The notes: generated by a model from the letters alone, not told the origin. A stretch of 64,000 bases of DNA from Mesostigma viride (GCA_009746045.1 RPFO01000165.1:2829021-2893020), one strand, 5' to 3'. Positions 35,878-48,567 are shown, counted from the first letter of the stretch. A program made the numbers and translations.

Positions 35878-37948
35878 CCATGTATGGCTACTACTCTTGG
35901 ACTTCATCGGGCAGCGCCGGCAGGAATGCGGTGAGTGCTGCCTTTTTTGCTGTCCTTGCAAAGTTGTTGTGATCCTGCCAATGCAGGCCTCTTTAGTTTT
36001 TCTATCCAGGCCAGGAGGGCACTTTCATTGCCAATTTTGGTTGCTTCACATTCCGTTTGTCGCCGCTTATTCCGGCATGGCAAGCATTCGAAGTTATTTG
36101 TACAATGCAGGAGGTTTGGTAGCAGTTTCTTGGGCCCTTAAAGCTTTCATTACCCTAGATTTTCCTGCTGCTTATCCGTTTGCCCGCCGTTGTCCGAAAC
36201 TGTGCAGGCATTCAAAGGTTTTTGTACAATGCAGGACTGTTGGATCCACTTCTTGAACCCTTTCAGCACCCCCTATATTTTCCTGGCTGCTTTCATCCGT
36301 TTGCCGCCGCCTGTCCGAAACTGTGCAGGCATTCACAGGCTTTTGTTACAATGCAGACTGTTGGATCCACTTTCTTGAACCCTTTCAGCACCCTTATATT
36401 TTCCTGGCTGCTCTATCCGTTTGCCGCCGCTTGTCCGAAACTGTGCAGGCATTCACAGGCTTTTTGTACAATGCAGGACTGCTGGATCCACTGTCTTGGG
36501 CCCTTTCGTTTCAGCTTCACTTCAATTTTCCTTTGCTGCTTTACCTGACTGCGCTTATTATCCTGTGCACATGCAGAAACCGGCAGCAGTTAAACATCAA
36601 ACGACCCACGCATACATCCCATGGAAAGGTGGAAGGGCTCGACAAATGCATCCACGCCTCTACGGACTATCCGGGGCATAAGGATGTCCGGGAGGCGCTG
36701 GATGCCGCGTCCCAGGAACGCGGTCTGAGACCCATCGTGGAAGGCCGGCCGGGCGGCCACTCGCTAACACCCAATTCTGGCGTACCCACGTGTGCCTTAA
36801 CAACCCCGAGCTGGCGAGTGAGCTCCCCCTGCTAGTCAAGTACTTCCACAACAAGGATGGGAGCTTCCCGACCAGGGCCTGCGGGAGCTGGAGCAGGCCA
36901 GCCGGTGGAGCCCTCACACCAGTGTTCGAGCGCAACGAAGTCGCGGACGGCTCAAGGGAGGAGCTGAAGGAGAAAGAAAAGGAGCTGAAGGAGCAGCAAC
37001 TGGACTTCGGGCGCCCATCGACGTGTACAAGCAGCAGCAGGCCCAGGACAACGCGAGCCATGGTCCAATAAACCGCCGCGACCTCGAGATGGTGAAGGAG
37101 AACCACGAGCTTGTAGCGAATCTCGACCGGTGGAGGAGATATCCAAGCTGAGGAGGAGAACGCCGTACTGCGCTGGAGCTGAAGAGAGTTGCGATATGTC
37201 CGAGCCTGCAGCAGGAGCTCCAGGAGGAGGAGGAGAGGCGGCCTCCTGGAGCTGCAGCGGGCGGGAGAGGTCGCCACCAAGTAGCTGCAGAGGTTCCGGG
37301 AGCATGCCGAGAGAGAGACCGCGCCAGAAGGTGGCGGACATGCGAGAGGCCCTGAACGACATCACCGAGAGGGAGGTTCAGAGCACGCCGGGAGCCTGGC
37401 CAGCGAGCTGTCGCCGTCAAGGGGCGGCTTGACGAGAGCCGCGACGAAATCGCGAGGCTGACGGAGAAGCTGGAGGAGACGGACGCGAAGTTGCGGGACG
37501 AGATGCGGAACTCGGCGGTGATGGAGATGCAGCTGGGTGGAAGGCGGACGGGTACGACAAACTCAGCCAGGAGAAGGAGATCATCGACAAGGTTTACGAG
37601 CGGGTCACCACGGGGTGCGAACGATCAAGGCGCTGGCCTCGGACCGCCCCCTGAGCTGACCAAGCAGCTCATGGTCGAGATCGCGACCGAGTTGCCAGGG
37701 TGTCCAGGTGCTGCCCGCACGCTGTCCGTGGGCTCCCGGGTACGTGCACGACATGGTGGGAGTTCCGGGTGACAGAGCGGCGCAAGTGGACCAGGCTGGT
37801 GCTGGCGTGCGACAGCCACGCTGGTCCCTGGAGATGGCGCGCCTCTACGTGACCGTCCACGAGCCGCTGGGCGGTGCGCGCGGATCAGCGGGCAACCCCA
37901 CCATCCCGACGGGGTGCTGACCTCGTCGACCTGGCCACCCTCGAGTAG
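35878..37948 (+). pseudogene. Unit B copy of the two-exon KilA-N/MSV199-like gene
   Basis: Matches 22,197-24,317. The start region reads GTCCATGTATGGC in place of GTCCATTGTCATGGC, the donor GCG|GTGAGTG and repeat array are kept, and the coiled-coil exon is split into many short frames by one-base indels. Confidence 0.85.
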
Positions 37949-38215
37949 ATTTGCCCGGATCGGATTTTTGTCTGCAGCGTCGTGTCGCGTGTGGTTTTTG
38001 ATAGGCGGCTCTTTGGATCGGCGCACTAGGTGCTGGCCGACGCTTTTAAAGGCAACTGGGTATCTTTTTCTCTTGAGATCTGATGTAGACATCTATTATT
38101 AATTCCCAGTCAGCAGGCATATTATTGACATCCCAACCATTTAATGGCTTTTTTTTGCCTTAATTTGTCTAATGTGTACCCAAGTTCATTTCTATGTCTT
38201 GCGCTGTTGGTATAG

Positions 38216-38743
38216 CTAGAGGGCCTTGCAGTGTCCTCGGCTCGCATGACCTCGTTGAGCACAGGTTGGTGTCCTTGTCCACAACACGCCCAGCACCGCG
38301 GACCCGAACGCGTCGTTGAAGTGACAGCGCAGCTCCAGGATCTTCGTGTTTTGTCCACTCTCTGCTGTATGTCCGCCTGGCTCATCCCCTCGTGTGGGGT
38401 CCAACGAGACGTTGGTGGTCAGCTGGAGCAGTCTCTTTCTGGCCAGTCTCCGCGCGTTGTATGAATAGCGTCCCTCTGCGGACGTAGCGGAACGGCTTCA
38501 GCTCTTCCGTGTCGATACCAGCAGCCGGACGGTCACCTTCATGGCTGGCGTGTCAGGGTTCAGCGATTATTTTAACCGTGTCCCCGTCGCACACCTGGCA
38601 CACCTTGCACTCTTTGAACACCAGCCGTAAAGGAGAAGGGCTTCACCTCGCTGTTCGTCAACGTAGCCAGGTCGGCGCGTCTGCGGTCGCGGCATCACCG
38701 TCGAGCTACAGGTCTTAGAGCAATCCCTGCGAATGGAAGACAT
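38216..38743 (-). pseudogene. Unit B copy of the SNase-like gene
   Basis: Matches 24,589-25,125. Multiple small deletions break the frame; the VRLLGIDTEE and FGR-L regions are still recognisable in different frames. Confidence 0.85.
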
Positions 38744-38793
38744 CGTGTTATAACTAAGCAAGCGAACGGATGAAGATTATGGATGATACTAGA

Positions 38794-39469
38794 CTAGACG
38801 GGGCAACCGGTTGGGCCTCCATCAGGCGCGCGTACCGCTCATGGTGTCCTGAACCGCTTGGCGTTGTTGCAGCCGTGAAGAGCAGGCGCGTGCATTGCGC
38901 AGTACGCGCGGTCCAGCGGGTCGGCCTTGTCCAGGACAGCTCGTCCTCCTTGGGCCCGAACCCATGGCGAAGGGCGTGCCGCACACCGCGCACACCCGGC
39001 GAGGCCCACGAACCAGGCGTAGATCTGGGCACCTCGTGAGTCGAAGCAGGGCCGCACGCCGTCCCGCTTCATGCGGGCGTTCGCGACACGGCGCGGGACT
39101 TCACGTACTCCCACATGCGGCTGTTACCCCGCGCGGCTTGGGGATGCGCACCGGTGCGCTCCCCTCCCCGACCCTCGGGCTGTCCGAGGGCGCGCGCGCC
39201 GCCCACAGACCGCAAGCTCGGCTCGCTCGCGAGTGCGGGACAGCAGGTCGCGAGCACCATCCAGCGGGGTCCAGCGCACAGGGGCACGACCACACGCCCG
39301 GGGTGCTGAACACGGGCGGGACGGTCACCGCCTGACCGCAGCGGTGGCAGGCGCCCGTCCACCCGCTCCTTGGCGACGGATGGGGGGGAACAGGGGGGTA
39401 GCGCTTGACCCCCGCCAGACCGGCCACGTATCTCATGTGCACGTTGTACTGCCGCACGCGGGCCTCCAT
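38794..39469 (-). pseudogene. Unit B copy of the HNH nuclease gene
   Basis: Matches 52,306-52,989. The HNH and zinc-ribbon segments are recognisable in separate frames; several one-base indels are present. Confidence 0.85.
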
Positions 39470-39515
39470 GCGATATACTCTCGGTGAGATAATAATCATG
39501 CACGTGGCTGAAGGT

Positions 39516-40042
39516 CTACCTGGGGGCGGGGAATCCTTCGGGGAGGAGCAACCGCTTGTGCTTATCGTGTATTTCTTCCTGATCTCGAATCGTTGTGGCA
39601 AGACCCACGACTCGATCTGGTGCTCCAAGTCCGGCCCGCTGTTGTAGCGCAGTCGGTCTCTGTTCGCCTTCGTTCCGTCGTATTTCTTCGTCCGCCCTTT
39701 CTTCGTCCGGCGGTGAGAGACGTTTTAGCTCTGGCGCTTGACGGGCAAGCTCACGAGCCGTCGTTGTCGTTCCATGCAGAGGTATCGGATCCGCTGTTGA
39801 TCTGTTCCGTGACGCGTTCGGCCGCCACAACTCTTCGTACCTGTCATCATCGTGCATGCGGGGGGGAAAATGGAGGGAGGATCTTCTTCTCGGATCGCGC
39901 GCATGGGGTGCCTCTTCGCGTTTACCGCGCGGGCATGCACACCACACAGAGAGCCGACACAGGGCTTAAATCGCACCGAGGCCGCGTGTCGTCCTGGCCG
40001 TGCACCTGCCTGATTGTTTCTTATAACGGGCACATATACCAT
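39516..40042 (-). pseudogene. Unit B copies of the overlapping helical and zinc genes
   Basis: Matches 25,902-26,428. The ATGATG overlap is altered (GCCACAACTC on the plus strand in place of GCCATCATCTC), removing the start of the helical protein. The zinc module is still readable (CTMARG-type Cys spacing is disturbed by missing bases). Confidence 0.75.
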
Positions 40043-40297
40043 TTTGCACGCATTTTTATTAAGTGTGCTCCCTTTTGCTTTTATTGTAAGTGTTGGTAAC
40101 TACCCTATTCGTAATCTCTACTCGCGACTATCTTTGGCCGTGCTGTTTTCTCGCGCGCTTGTGTGTTTTTCCATGATGTGCGAGGTAATAATGCGTTCTA
40201 TAATAAAACACACATTTGACACGAACAAAATACCAGCACTATCCCGTACAATAAAATGAAAGTCTGGCGTGACAGTGGCACGGTCCGCTGAGAGCAT

Positions 40298-41765
40298 TTA
40301 ATCGCTCTCTGACACCTCCCAAGGAAGGACCGGGTTGTTCTGTAGGGCTCGACCGGGTGCCCAGGGCCATAGTGGCCACGAGCAGCTCCTCGCCCGCCGC
40401 GCCTGTCGAGTGTGGACGAGGCGCACTTCGCCCGCCCCCATCCAGGGCTCGCGGGAACTCGCAGTTCGCCGTCTGCTTGGTGTTACCCTCGGCGGTGTTG
40501 ACGTAGTACGTCCAGTTGCGCACGACGGACGCGTCGATGTACACCGCGTACGAAGGAGTCTCGTGAGAGAAGAAAAGGAAATCGCTGTCCTCGGGGACCC
40601 ACCAGCCGCCCTTTGCGTTCTTGGGGTAAAACGTGATGACGCCAGCCGCCGAAGTACCCACGTGACCCTGCACGCGGAGACGCGCGTACGGACGGGATGG
40701 ATCATCAGCCCCGAGTCGCGTGCGGACACTATAATGACAGGCGAATGACAGAGGACAGCACCTTGCAAAGGACAAAGACATCGACCTACCCCTCCCCTTG
40801 ATGTCCTGCACAGTCCGCACCCGAGTCCGGACCTTCCGCCCACACGAACGCGGGGTGGTCTTCTGGCAAATCGAACACTTTCAAAATCCAGAAAGGTCCG
40901 GGGTGGCGGTCCAGATGAAGTCCAGGCCGAGGGGGGTGGTGAGGTCTGCCACCGCCTTGGTGGAGTAGAAAAACTGCTCCATGGGCGTCCTGAGTCGCCC
41001 CTCCACCTTCACGATTCTTGAACCACTCGTCTCGGGCCGCGTATGGCGCGTAGGGCACTGCGGTGACAGGATGGAAACGCCAACAAGGGTGAAGAAAGCA
41101 GAATCTCGTAAAAATTCCACACTGTGTGACCGAGCACCCGTGGCATGCAGCACACCAGGACACTGGGGGGCTGCCCTTCAGCAAGCAATGAGAAGCCGCA
41201 AGCGCGGCAGACACGCGATTATCACACCAGCACCAGGGGGGGGTGTCAATTTGTGAGCAAGCTTCTGAGGCAGGGCAAACATGGGGGCACTACTCTCTTC
41301 AGCAAGCAATGAAAAGCCGCAACGCGGCAGACGACGCGATTATTCACCACAGCACACAGGGGTGGTGTCAAATTGTGAGCAAGCTTTTGAGGGAGGGCAA
41401 ACATGGGGGTCACTGGACTGCTCACAGGCAGCTTTTGCATGCAGGGTGGGCCGCGAGCGCGGCAAGAACGGATCATGCAAAACTCACCCATCTTAGCAGC
41501 CAGGGACTTGGCCACAGGTTGCCTGTGCATTCTTGGGTGCCTGGTGAACTTTCCTCTCTTCACTGCACACATGGCAAAAAGAGTGACAGGAGAGGGCATG
41601 GATGTCTTTCATCAGCAGTCGCGCGGAATGCCATCCATGCAGCTCTGGCAAAACACTGGCCATCCATGCAAAAAACCCCATTCATTAAGCGATCCGGGAA
41701 GAAACGCGATTCGTGCGCGTAATTCGACGCATTTGCACTCACCCGGCTGCAACGTAAGCCGACAT
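40298..41765 (-). pseudogene. Unit B copy of the four-exon SET gene
   Basis: Matches 26,693-28,197. Exon sequences and most splice sites are recognisable, including GTGAGTTTTGCATG, but the third and fourth exons carry frame-breaking indels. The intron tandem repeat is retained. Confidence 0.85.
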
Positions 41766-42450
41766 CGTAAAGCCGGCAGGAATCACTCAAAGCATTAACA
41801 ATTTTCAAGAGTGGCCCTGCCTATCAGCCCTGGGCACTCTCAATGCTGCAGTTCTTGGCCGCTTGCAACCTCCTTCTGGCCCTCTTGGCTTTTATGAAGT
41901 GTCTTGTTGGGTTGTCATGCAAGCAAAAAACCCTCCTGCTATTTGGGACTCACGCGCCAGACGCGGAAAAATCTGGTTGGACCGGCGGAGGTCAGAATCA
42001 GCCACACTTGGGTACTGGGGCAGTACCACATATACTGCACTGGATTCGTACTAGCAGCCAATGTCGCGTTTCCAGCCGTACACGCGCCGGTCGACGGTGG
42101 ACGCGGCAGACGCGCGCCAACCATGGGCATGCATGCATGTGCAGTACCAGATTGCCGCCGGGTCTACCGGGAGGGGGGAAAGGACAAAGCACAACAATAC
42201 CTTGTGGAGTGGTGGTGCCTCTTGAGACGTGTGGTGTGTGTGTTCAGGCTTTTAATGACTATTTGTGACAGGATTTTCGCCGGTTGTGTTATCTACTTGT
42301 TTATTGCAACTTGAATTACCAGGAATTGCGCGGAACCAGCGGCAACAAATTGCGAGTGCAGCGGAATTCGTCTTTCTTGCCGGATTTGCCGCAACGACGC
42401 CGCGAACGCGGCAGGGAATATCGAAACCGTTAGAAGCCGGCGGACGATAA

Positions 42451-43631
42451 ATGGGTAGGATGGTAAATATGACCTCTAAAGATCTTCCAGGCCCAGAAGA
42501 GGGGGGCCTGGGCCAGGTCATGGTACAGACCTTCATGGACCTGGCCATCAGCAATGTCTGGAATTTTCCAGCTCCTCATGAACCAGCTCACACTGGGGGA
42601 GCTCCTGGTGGCCTTCAAGGCCTGCCAAGGTAATTTAAAACCTCACACTGTCGTTTTACGCCGTCGTCGCCGAATCATGGGTCTGTGTCCTCCATTATTG
42701 GTGGTGATGGGTCTTGATTGAATTTGTTGATAATTGCATTGAAAATTCACACGCGTGTTCTCTGCTCCGTTCACACCCCTGAACGGTCGCGATGCAGTCT
42801 GTGGGATCCCACAAACTATCCGGCGTGCTGTATGCCGGACCGGATATCAAGAACAGGGAGGGCACCCCCGAGTGGGATGCGTTCGGGGACCACCGATACG
42901 GGGTCATCCGCAAGTCACTCCACAAGGTCTACAAGTGTCTGGAGGTCGTCCTGCAGAAGACGCCGATGACAGGGAGGAGGCGGAGAAGGTGCAGAGGATC
43001 ACCGCGCTGGTCATCGAGATGCGCAGGATCACCGCCTACTACTGGCGGCGTCGCTACCCTGGGCCGATTTTGGACACCGGCCACACCGACTACTACCGCC
43101 AGTGAGGATGAACTCGGGGTCGGCTCCGTCCAGCGGCACGGCAAATCTCATACCCGAGCATTACACGCTGGTGTGCTGGTACTCGATGCGACCGTCGCGG
43201 TATGGACAAGGCCCGGAAGGCGTATTGGGACAAGGAGGAGGTAGAAGAGGTCGCTCCCACCGGTTGGGGGAGCCCTTGTGGGTCCATGCGAGGCTCGGCA
43301 AGTGGACCGCGCCCCGATCACCGCGGCACTGTCCGTGTGACCCCGCTGGTGGTCGTGTGACCCCACTGGGCGCGTCGGACGCTCAGACGCCGGCGCCCAG
43401 GAAGAGAGCCAGGAGGGTGGCAGGAGGGTCTCCCCCCCTGGCGTCCGTGAGGGACAACGTTGTTTATCTCGCAGCCGTCGTAAACGTTTATTGTTTGTCA
43501 TTAAAGTGTGGCTGCATGCTTGGTATGCATGCTTGGTAAGTTATTGACTAAATATTTCCGTGTTTTCATGATGAGCAGTCACATCATGGGGGTGAGCCCA
43601 TAGCCATCATCCGGCAGCCGCGACCCCTTGA
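42451..43631 (+). pseudogene. Unit B copy of the unrecognised two-exon gene
   Basis: Matches 28,899-30,106 with several one-base indels in both exons; the donor region reads CTGCCAAGGTAATTT, with extra bases compared with unit A. Confidence 0.85.
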
Positions 43632-43872
43632 GGTTGCAGAGTATTGAGCAGGCGCTCCAGACTCATGCGCTCGTACCAGCACCCGCATGCATCCATAGCC
43701 TCCTCTCCGCATTCTCGGCACGCGATGTGCGGCGGGAACACGGGAGCCCCTCTTGGTACAAGTAATGCACGTACAAGTGCACGAGCTCGCCGTCGCAGGA
43801 GTCCACGCCTCCTCGAGATCCACTGAGCCGCGCACGGTAGCACGTTAGCACCTGGTCCAGACCGACAGACAT
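43548..43872 (-). pseudogene. Unit B copy of the zinc-ribbon-like gene
   Basis: Matches 30,021-30,350; missing bases near the first Cys pair and in the middle break the frame. Confidence 0.8.
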
Positions 43873-44794
43873 GCCGCGATGTCAATGTAGGCGGACAAAA
43901 GCCGGGAGCGGAACGAACGCGGTCCACCCGCCCCCTTCCCGGTGCCGGTCACCCCGCGAGAAACCCGACCCGCGTCATCGCGGCCCGAACTGCGTCCACC
44001 GTCGCGCGACCAAACGACCCTCTCGCGGCCCCGCGGATAAAAGACCCTCCAGACGGGTTTTCTCGACAGTCGAAAGTGGACGCAGTTCGATGGCCCAGTT
44101 CTTTTTTCTTTTTTTTTTCAGAGAGCATAAAGTTAGGGGAATGAAAAGCCATCCCTTCCGTCACCCCGTGATGATGAACCCATGATATCACCCCATGATG
44201 CATACACCCACCCGATACCCCTTTCAAAAAAACCCTCCCTCCAAAAAAAAAATTTCAACTGCGTCCATCAACTGCGTCCACCGTCACCCCCCTCGGCCCT
44301 CCGCCCGACGAGTTAAACATCACCCCCTCGCGGCCTTTCCCACCCCCCCACGGTGGACGGACTTCGGGACCGAGTTCCAACGTCGACCCCCTCCCGGCCC
44401 GCCGCGCCCCTCCCTCGCGCACCCGCGCCCCGGTGGACCCAGTTCGCCCGAGCCGGTCCACGCCACCGCGCCGCTCGCCTATCGAGCGGCGGTAAATTAT
44501 CTCCGCCCACCCTGGCGACCGCGCCGGACGCGAGCCGCGAGCACCGACGGCGGTGCAGAGTGTGCATTCGGGGGATGCGAGAATTAGTTGGGCATAAATG
44601 CCCACTTAGTCGAGGCCTGATACGCGATTGTCGGACTGCCACTTAAGAGCCGGTCAAACACCGGACAAGGTATGGCTGATTACACAAAATGTGTAATTAT
44701 GCCAGAATTATGTCCACAAATGATGACATAGCCGGGGTGCGAGAGTGGTGGCCTTACAGAAGCCAAAACTTTCCGGGTATATGGTTACGCGAAC

Positions 44795-45826
44795 ATGGCT
44801 CTCATCAGCAACTCCCCATCCCTCCGCCAAGATTACTTCGGCCTGGTGCCCTTCGATGAGCTGCCCCCGGAATGCAAGGAGTTTGCTGATGAGTACGAGT
44901 TCCGCACGTTCAAGGTTGTGATTGCTTGATTCCTTTGACAAGGCCCCGATTTGGCAACCTCAGCAAGTTATTCAAACGTGGCCGGTCCGAAAAGCAAATG
45001 GTCGAGCGAGCTATGGTGACTGGCAGGACGCAGATCACCAATTAAGCTGCTGGAGTCGCAGGGAGTGGACTGCACCCTTCGCGAGGTGGATGGCCGCAGC
45101 CCGGTAGCTGGTACCTATGCACCCAAGGTGCTGCTCTTCGCGTTGGCCGTGCAGTACCACCCGACATGGCTTTACCGTGGCATGAAGGTGGCCAGCGAGC
45201 TGTTCGCTGGCGACTCCCTCAAGGTGGCCGAGCTGGCACTGGGCATCTACGCCAGGACGGGGAGAACGGCAAGGCTCGCGACGAGGAGATGGAGAACCGC
45301 CTGCTGGCCGTGGTATCCGAGCACCAGGAGAGGCAGCTGGCCCTCATCCACCAGCACCACAACTGCAGGTGGCCATGTTGATGGACCTGGCGGAAAAAGG
45401 TCACGGGTATCGGAGAAGGAGCGAGCGGAGGCAGCAAAGCTTCAAAAGGAGCGGTGCAGGCCAACAAGGAGCACCCCGCAGGTGGAGGACGCGCAGGCCA
45501 GGTCACCGCCATACACAAGGAGCTCAAGTTCCAGGCACGCAGCACTTCCAGGACGAGCTGGCCACCGGAGCGGAAGGCCGACAAGGACAAGTCTCAACCT
45601 AGAGCAGGAGAGGGACAGGTTCGAGGCCGAGGCCGCAAGTGGAAGGCCGCCTACCAGGAGCGCAGGCCAGGAGCTGCTGGACAGATACGTCGACGTGGCC
45701 AACCAGTTCATGGACGTCGGCATCAAGCGCAAGAGGGACCTGGACGACGGGGACGACCCGCGCAAAGTCGTGCCAAGACGTGATCGACGATGCCGCGACA
45801 TCCTCAAGAAGGCCATGCGATACTAG
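44795..45826 (+). pseudogene. Unit B copy of the second KilA-N/MSV199-like gene
   Basis: Matches 31,301-32,338, from an intact-looking ATG to the same TAG, but multiple one-base indels split it. The region after it keeps the AATAAA signals and the left palindrome arm to 46,676. Confidence 0.85.
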
Positions 45827-46665
45827 TCGACCCTGGCACTGCCACGCGCGCAATAAAGTGGCAACAACGACAGGCAGAGCTCTCACTTTCCCACTTCAGG
45901 GGATGGAAACTTTTTACCTCCTAACAGCCACCCGTGAACAATACGGCTAAGGAGAAGGAATGGGACCGGCAACACCGACCAGAAGAATAAAGGGCTATCC
46001 GTGGCCCTACAATAAACACGTATGGTGTCCTATTCAATAATCAATCAATTAACAACATATATCCATTGCTATTCAATTTAAATAGCAAAACAAGCAGTAA
46101 ATAGGGGGTTACTTGCGAAGCCGTAGGAGTGCCCCCAAAGTGCCACAGCCGCCAAGAAACCCCCTATTGAACGGTGGAGCCAACATCTACGCAAGCCACC
46201 CCCTTTCAGGGTCCCAAACTACCTGGCAGGGTGCCAAAATAACAATATTCACCCCTGAACAGGGCCTTTCTCACTACCTTCGGGAGACCTCCAGCCAAAA
46301 CCCGCGGCTTAGACCCTGAGAAAACCCCCCGCCCTGGTTATTAGCCAGGGGTGGGGATATTTTCACCCCCCTCCTGGTCCCCCATACCCGGCAGACGTGC
46401 CACGTGTCACCCCCCGATTTGCTGGCTACTAGGCCTGATATAACCAGGGTGGAAATAGCTCCGCCGGGTGCTCCAAAAGCAAAAAGCCACACTGTTGCTG
46501 ACTGGGCCCTGTCAGTATTGACACCCGGCTGGTTTCCCCTCAAATTTGACAGGGTCCTGGCCAGGAAAAAAAATATCTAAAGCACTATAAGATATATCTA
46601 GTAATAATCCAAGATACCCCGATAACCAGGGAGTAGACTCGAATTACCCCCTGGTCCAAAGGCGG

Positions 46666-46690
46666 CCGGGTCCATCCCGCCATGGTCATG
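46666..46690. other. Unit B/unit C junction
   Basis: Left of ~46,672 the sequence is the left palindrome arm, matching up to ~33,203, about ten bases short of the axis. Right of it is unit C, matching 19,543 onward. CGCCATGG is shared by the junction and the corresponding unit A position, so the join could have used microhomology, or could be an assembly join. Confidence 0.8.
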
Positions 46691-46743
46691 TACTTGTCAC
46701 CGGCTGTTATTGACTCGTGGAGATATGTTATCCCTTTATATAA
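46679..46743 (-). pseudogene. Truncated KFPG paralog 2: promoter and first codons only
   Basis: The TATATAA box and leader of the gene at 18,646-19,554 are intact, but only the first three or four codons (MTMA) remain before the unit B palindrome arm. Confidence 0.75.
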
Positions 46744-46838
46744 GCGCAAAGTGATGCGCCTACCGGTCTTGGTAGCTGTTAACAAGTTCTTTGATGGTGT
46801 TTGTCTCCATCGTCTTCGTGTCTTTGAGTTTTTAGAAA

Positions 46839-47318
46839 CTATTTAAACCTTTCGTTATTTTGGATGTTCGAGCATGTTGTCAAGTTTTTGGTGTACAAGG
46901 ATTTTGATGGCCTCCTGTTTTTGGGATGGCCTCCGCGAACCCGTCGCGCGTGACGTTTAAGAACTTGCACCAACTTGGTTGCTTTCTCAGCTTTTAGAAT
47001 TTCATACACGTTGGCCTCATGAAACACTATGGTGTCACCAGCATCATAAGGTTGCGTGTATACGAGGTTGTTGTCGACGGTGCCCTCTAGACGTGGGCGA
47101 GACACGCGCGTCACTTGAACCCAGAAACGCTCTTTTGTGTTAGATATCTTGACAAAATCCCCCGGTCGTATCGAAGACAACCTATCCCTCGAAGGCACTT
47201 TAAAAGTGCGCGGATGTTCGCGGTGCATAACCTGCGCATCTACCAATGGCACACTCAATCCGGAACGCATTAAATTTTTAATTATAAGTACGAAATTTTT
47301 TAAACTGAGTCGCCACAT
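46839..47318 (-). CDS. DUF2314-like small protein, unit C copy
   Basis: 159 aa, identical to the unit A protein at 19,704-20,183, with the same GDFVK, ERFWVQVT and GDTIVFHEAN motifs. It is the first complete gene of unit C. The evidence and the uncertainty of the start codon are as for unit A. Confidence 0.65.
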   Translation of the reverse strand: MWRLSLKNFVLIIKNLMRSGLSVPLVDAQVMHREHPRTFKVPSRDRLSSIRPGDFVKISNTKERFWVQVTRVSRPRLEGTVDNNLVYTQPYDAGDTIVFHEANVYEILKAEKATKLVQVLKRHARRVRGGHPKNRRPSKSLYTKNLTTCSNIQNNERFK

Positions 47319-47345
47319 CAAAATCAATACGATTCCACAAAACCA

Positions 47346-47897
47346 TCAAGTACGGTCAAAAAACTTTCTGATATCGTGGGTGTTCAGTTTCTTGAGCCTC
47401 TTGGCCTCCCTCTCCTCCCTATCCGCCTTCTTGGCGGCCTCCTTCTCTCTCTTCTTCCTCTCCTCGTACTCTCGCGCCCTCTGGGCACGAAAGGCCACCG
47501 CGGCCTTCTCGGCCTCCCTGCCTAATCGCTGCTCCCTGTCGAGGGTGACGGCCTTCACCACCTTCTCGTCCTCCAGCAAAAACAACTTGTCCATGTCAAC
47601 CCCCAAGGAAGACGGCACGCGTTTTGCCACCCTGGCCCTGGCCTTTAACATATCCTGGCGGTGGTGGGGAGACAGCCCCTCTGCCATCAGGTATCTGGAC
47701 AGGGTGTGGTACCTCCTGAGGATGACAGAGGGCTCTGTGGGGGACTCTGTATCCAGCATGGTCTTAAATTTGTCAAACTTCGCCGTGCAGGCGTCGGAAA
47801 TGTCGATGCTCCCATCCAGCAAGTATTCCCACAGCAGCTGCTGGTCCTCCCCACTCAGCTGGTTGGTCTCATCAAAAACTGCCTGCACATTGCCCAT
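47346..47897 (-). CDS. Lys/Glu-rich coiled-coil protein, unit C copy
   Basis: 183 aa, identical to 20,211-20,762, including the frame change relative to the upstream open frame and the acceptor-like CTGATTTACCTTTTGTCAG on the minus strand. Confidence 0.5.
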   Translation of the reverse strand: MGNVQAVFDETNQLSGEDQQLLWEYLLDGSIDISDACTAKFDKFKTMLDTESPTEPSVILRRYHTLSRYLMAEGLSPHHRQDMLKARARVAKRVPSSLGVDMDKLFLLEDEKVVKAVTLDREQRLGREAEKAAVAFRAQRAREYEERKKREKEAAKKADREEREAKRLKKLNTHDIRKFFDRT

Positions 47898-48230
47898 CTG
47901 TCTCTGTAGAGAAGAAATCTTCTGGCTCTGACAAAAGGTAAATCAGCTCCTGCTCCAATTCTCGCCGCAGTTGCTCGCTTTCGGCCGCGCTCCCGGGCGT
48001 ATCGGGCTCTTTACGCCGGGCCTGCTCGGACTGCTTGTATCTTTCCAGCCACTGCAGGATGAAGGGAGGTGTGAAATTCTCCCAATCCTCCTGGGTGCCA
48101 CCCCAGCTGGGGGATGAGTCCAGCGGAGAAGAGGAGAGCAGGAAGCTCCAATCCACAGAGTTCAGGAGGGACTGCCCCCCACTGGTTGCTGCTGATGAAT
48201 TTCCTCAGGAGTATGGAGCTCTGGTGACAT
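47872..48230 (-). CDS. Upstream exon of the coiled-coil gene, unit C copy, frame-broken
   Basis: Matches 20,737-21,095. The break near 48,168-48,180 is of a different kind from unit A (six C and three G instead of seven and two), which argues that neither break is the true sequence. The intron and donor at 48,231-48,441 are conserved. Confidence 0.5.
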
Positions 48231-48567
48231 CTGGGAAAAGAATCAGCATGAGACACCATGCACAAGGAGGAAACGCGGCAGAAAACGGATAAAACAACTC
48301 TCTCAATGCATGTGAAAAATCCAGGGAAAGCAGGATTGAACAATTCAGGGAATTCTTTGACTGATTCCTCCTTGGAGGCCTGCCACACTGACTTATTACA
48401 GGCTGCAGAATCCAAATGCATCCTCCAATTGCCCCATTACCTGTGCCAAACCCTTGTGCTGTTCTTGTTTTTCAGAGCGCAGACTCGGCGAAGTTGCGGA
48501 TGATGGCCGCTTGTCCCAATAAATTCCGCGCACCTGGCGGAATTCCAAGTGGCCCCCGTCAGCCCGG

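Larger units (their letters stand above)
35698..46676. repeat. Unit B: degraded partial copy of the 13-kb module
   Basis: Colinear with unit A from about 22,020 to the palindrome axis (~33,203) but shortened by many one-base deletions and some insertions. Most differences are single-base indels rather than substitutions, often but not always in homopolymers. Every gene in it is frame-broken. Confidence 0.9.
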
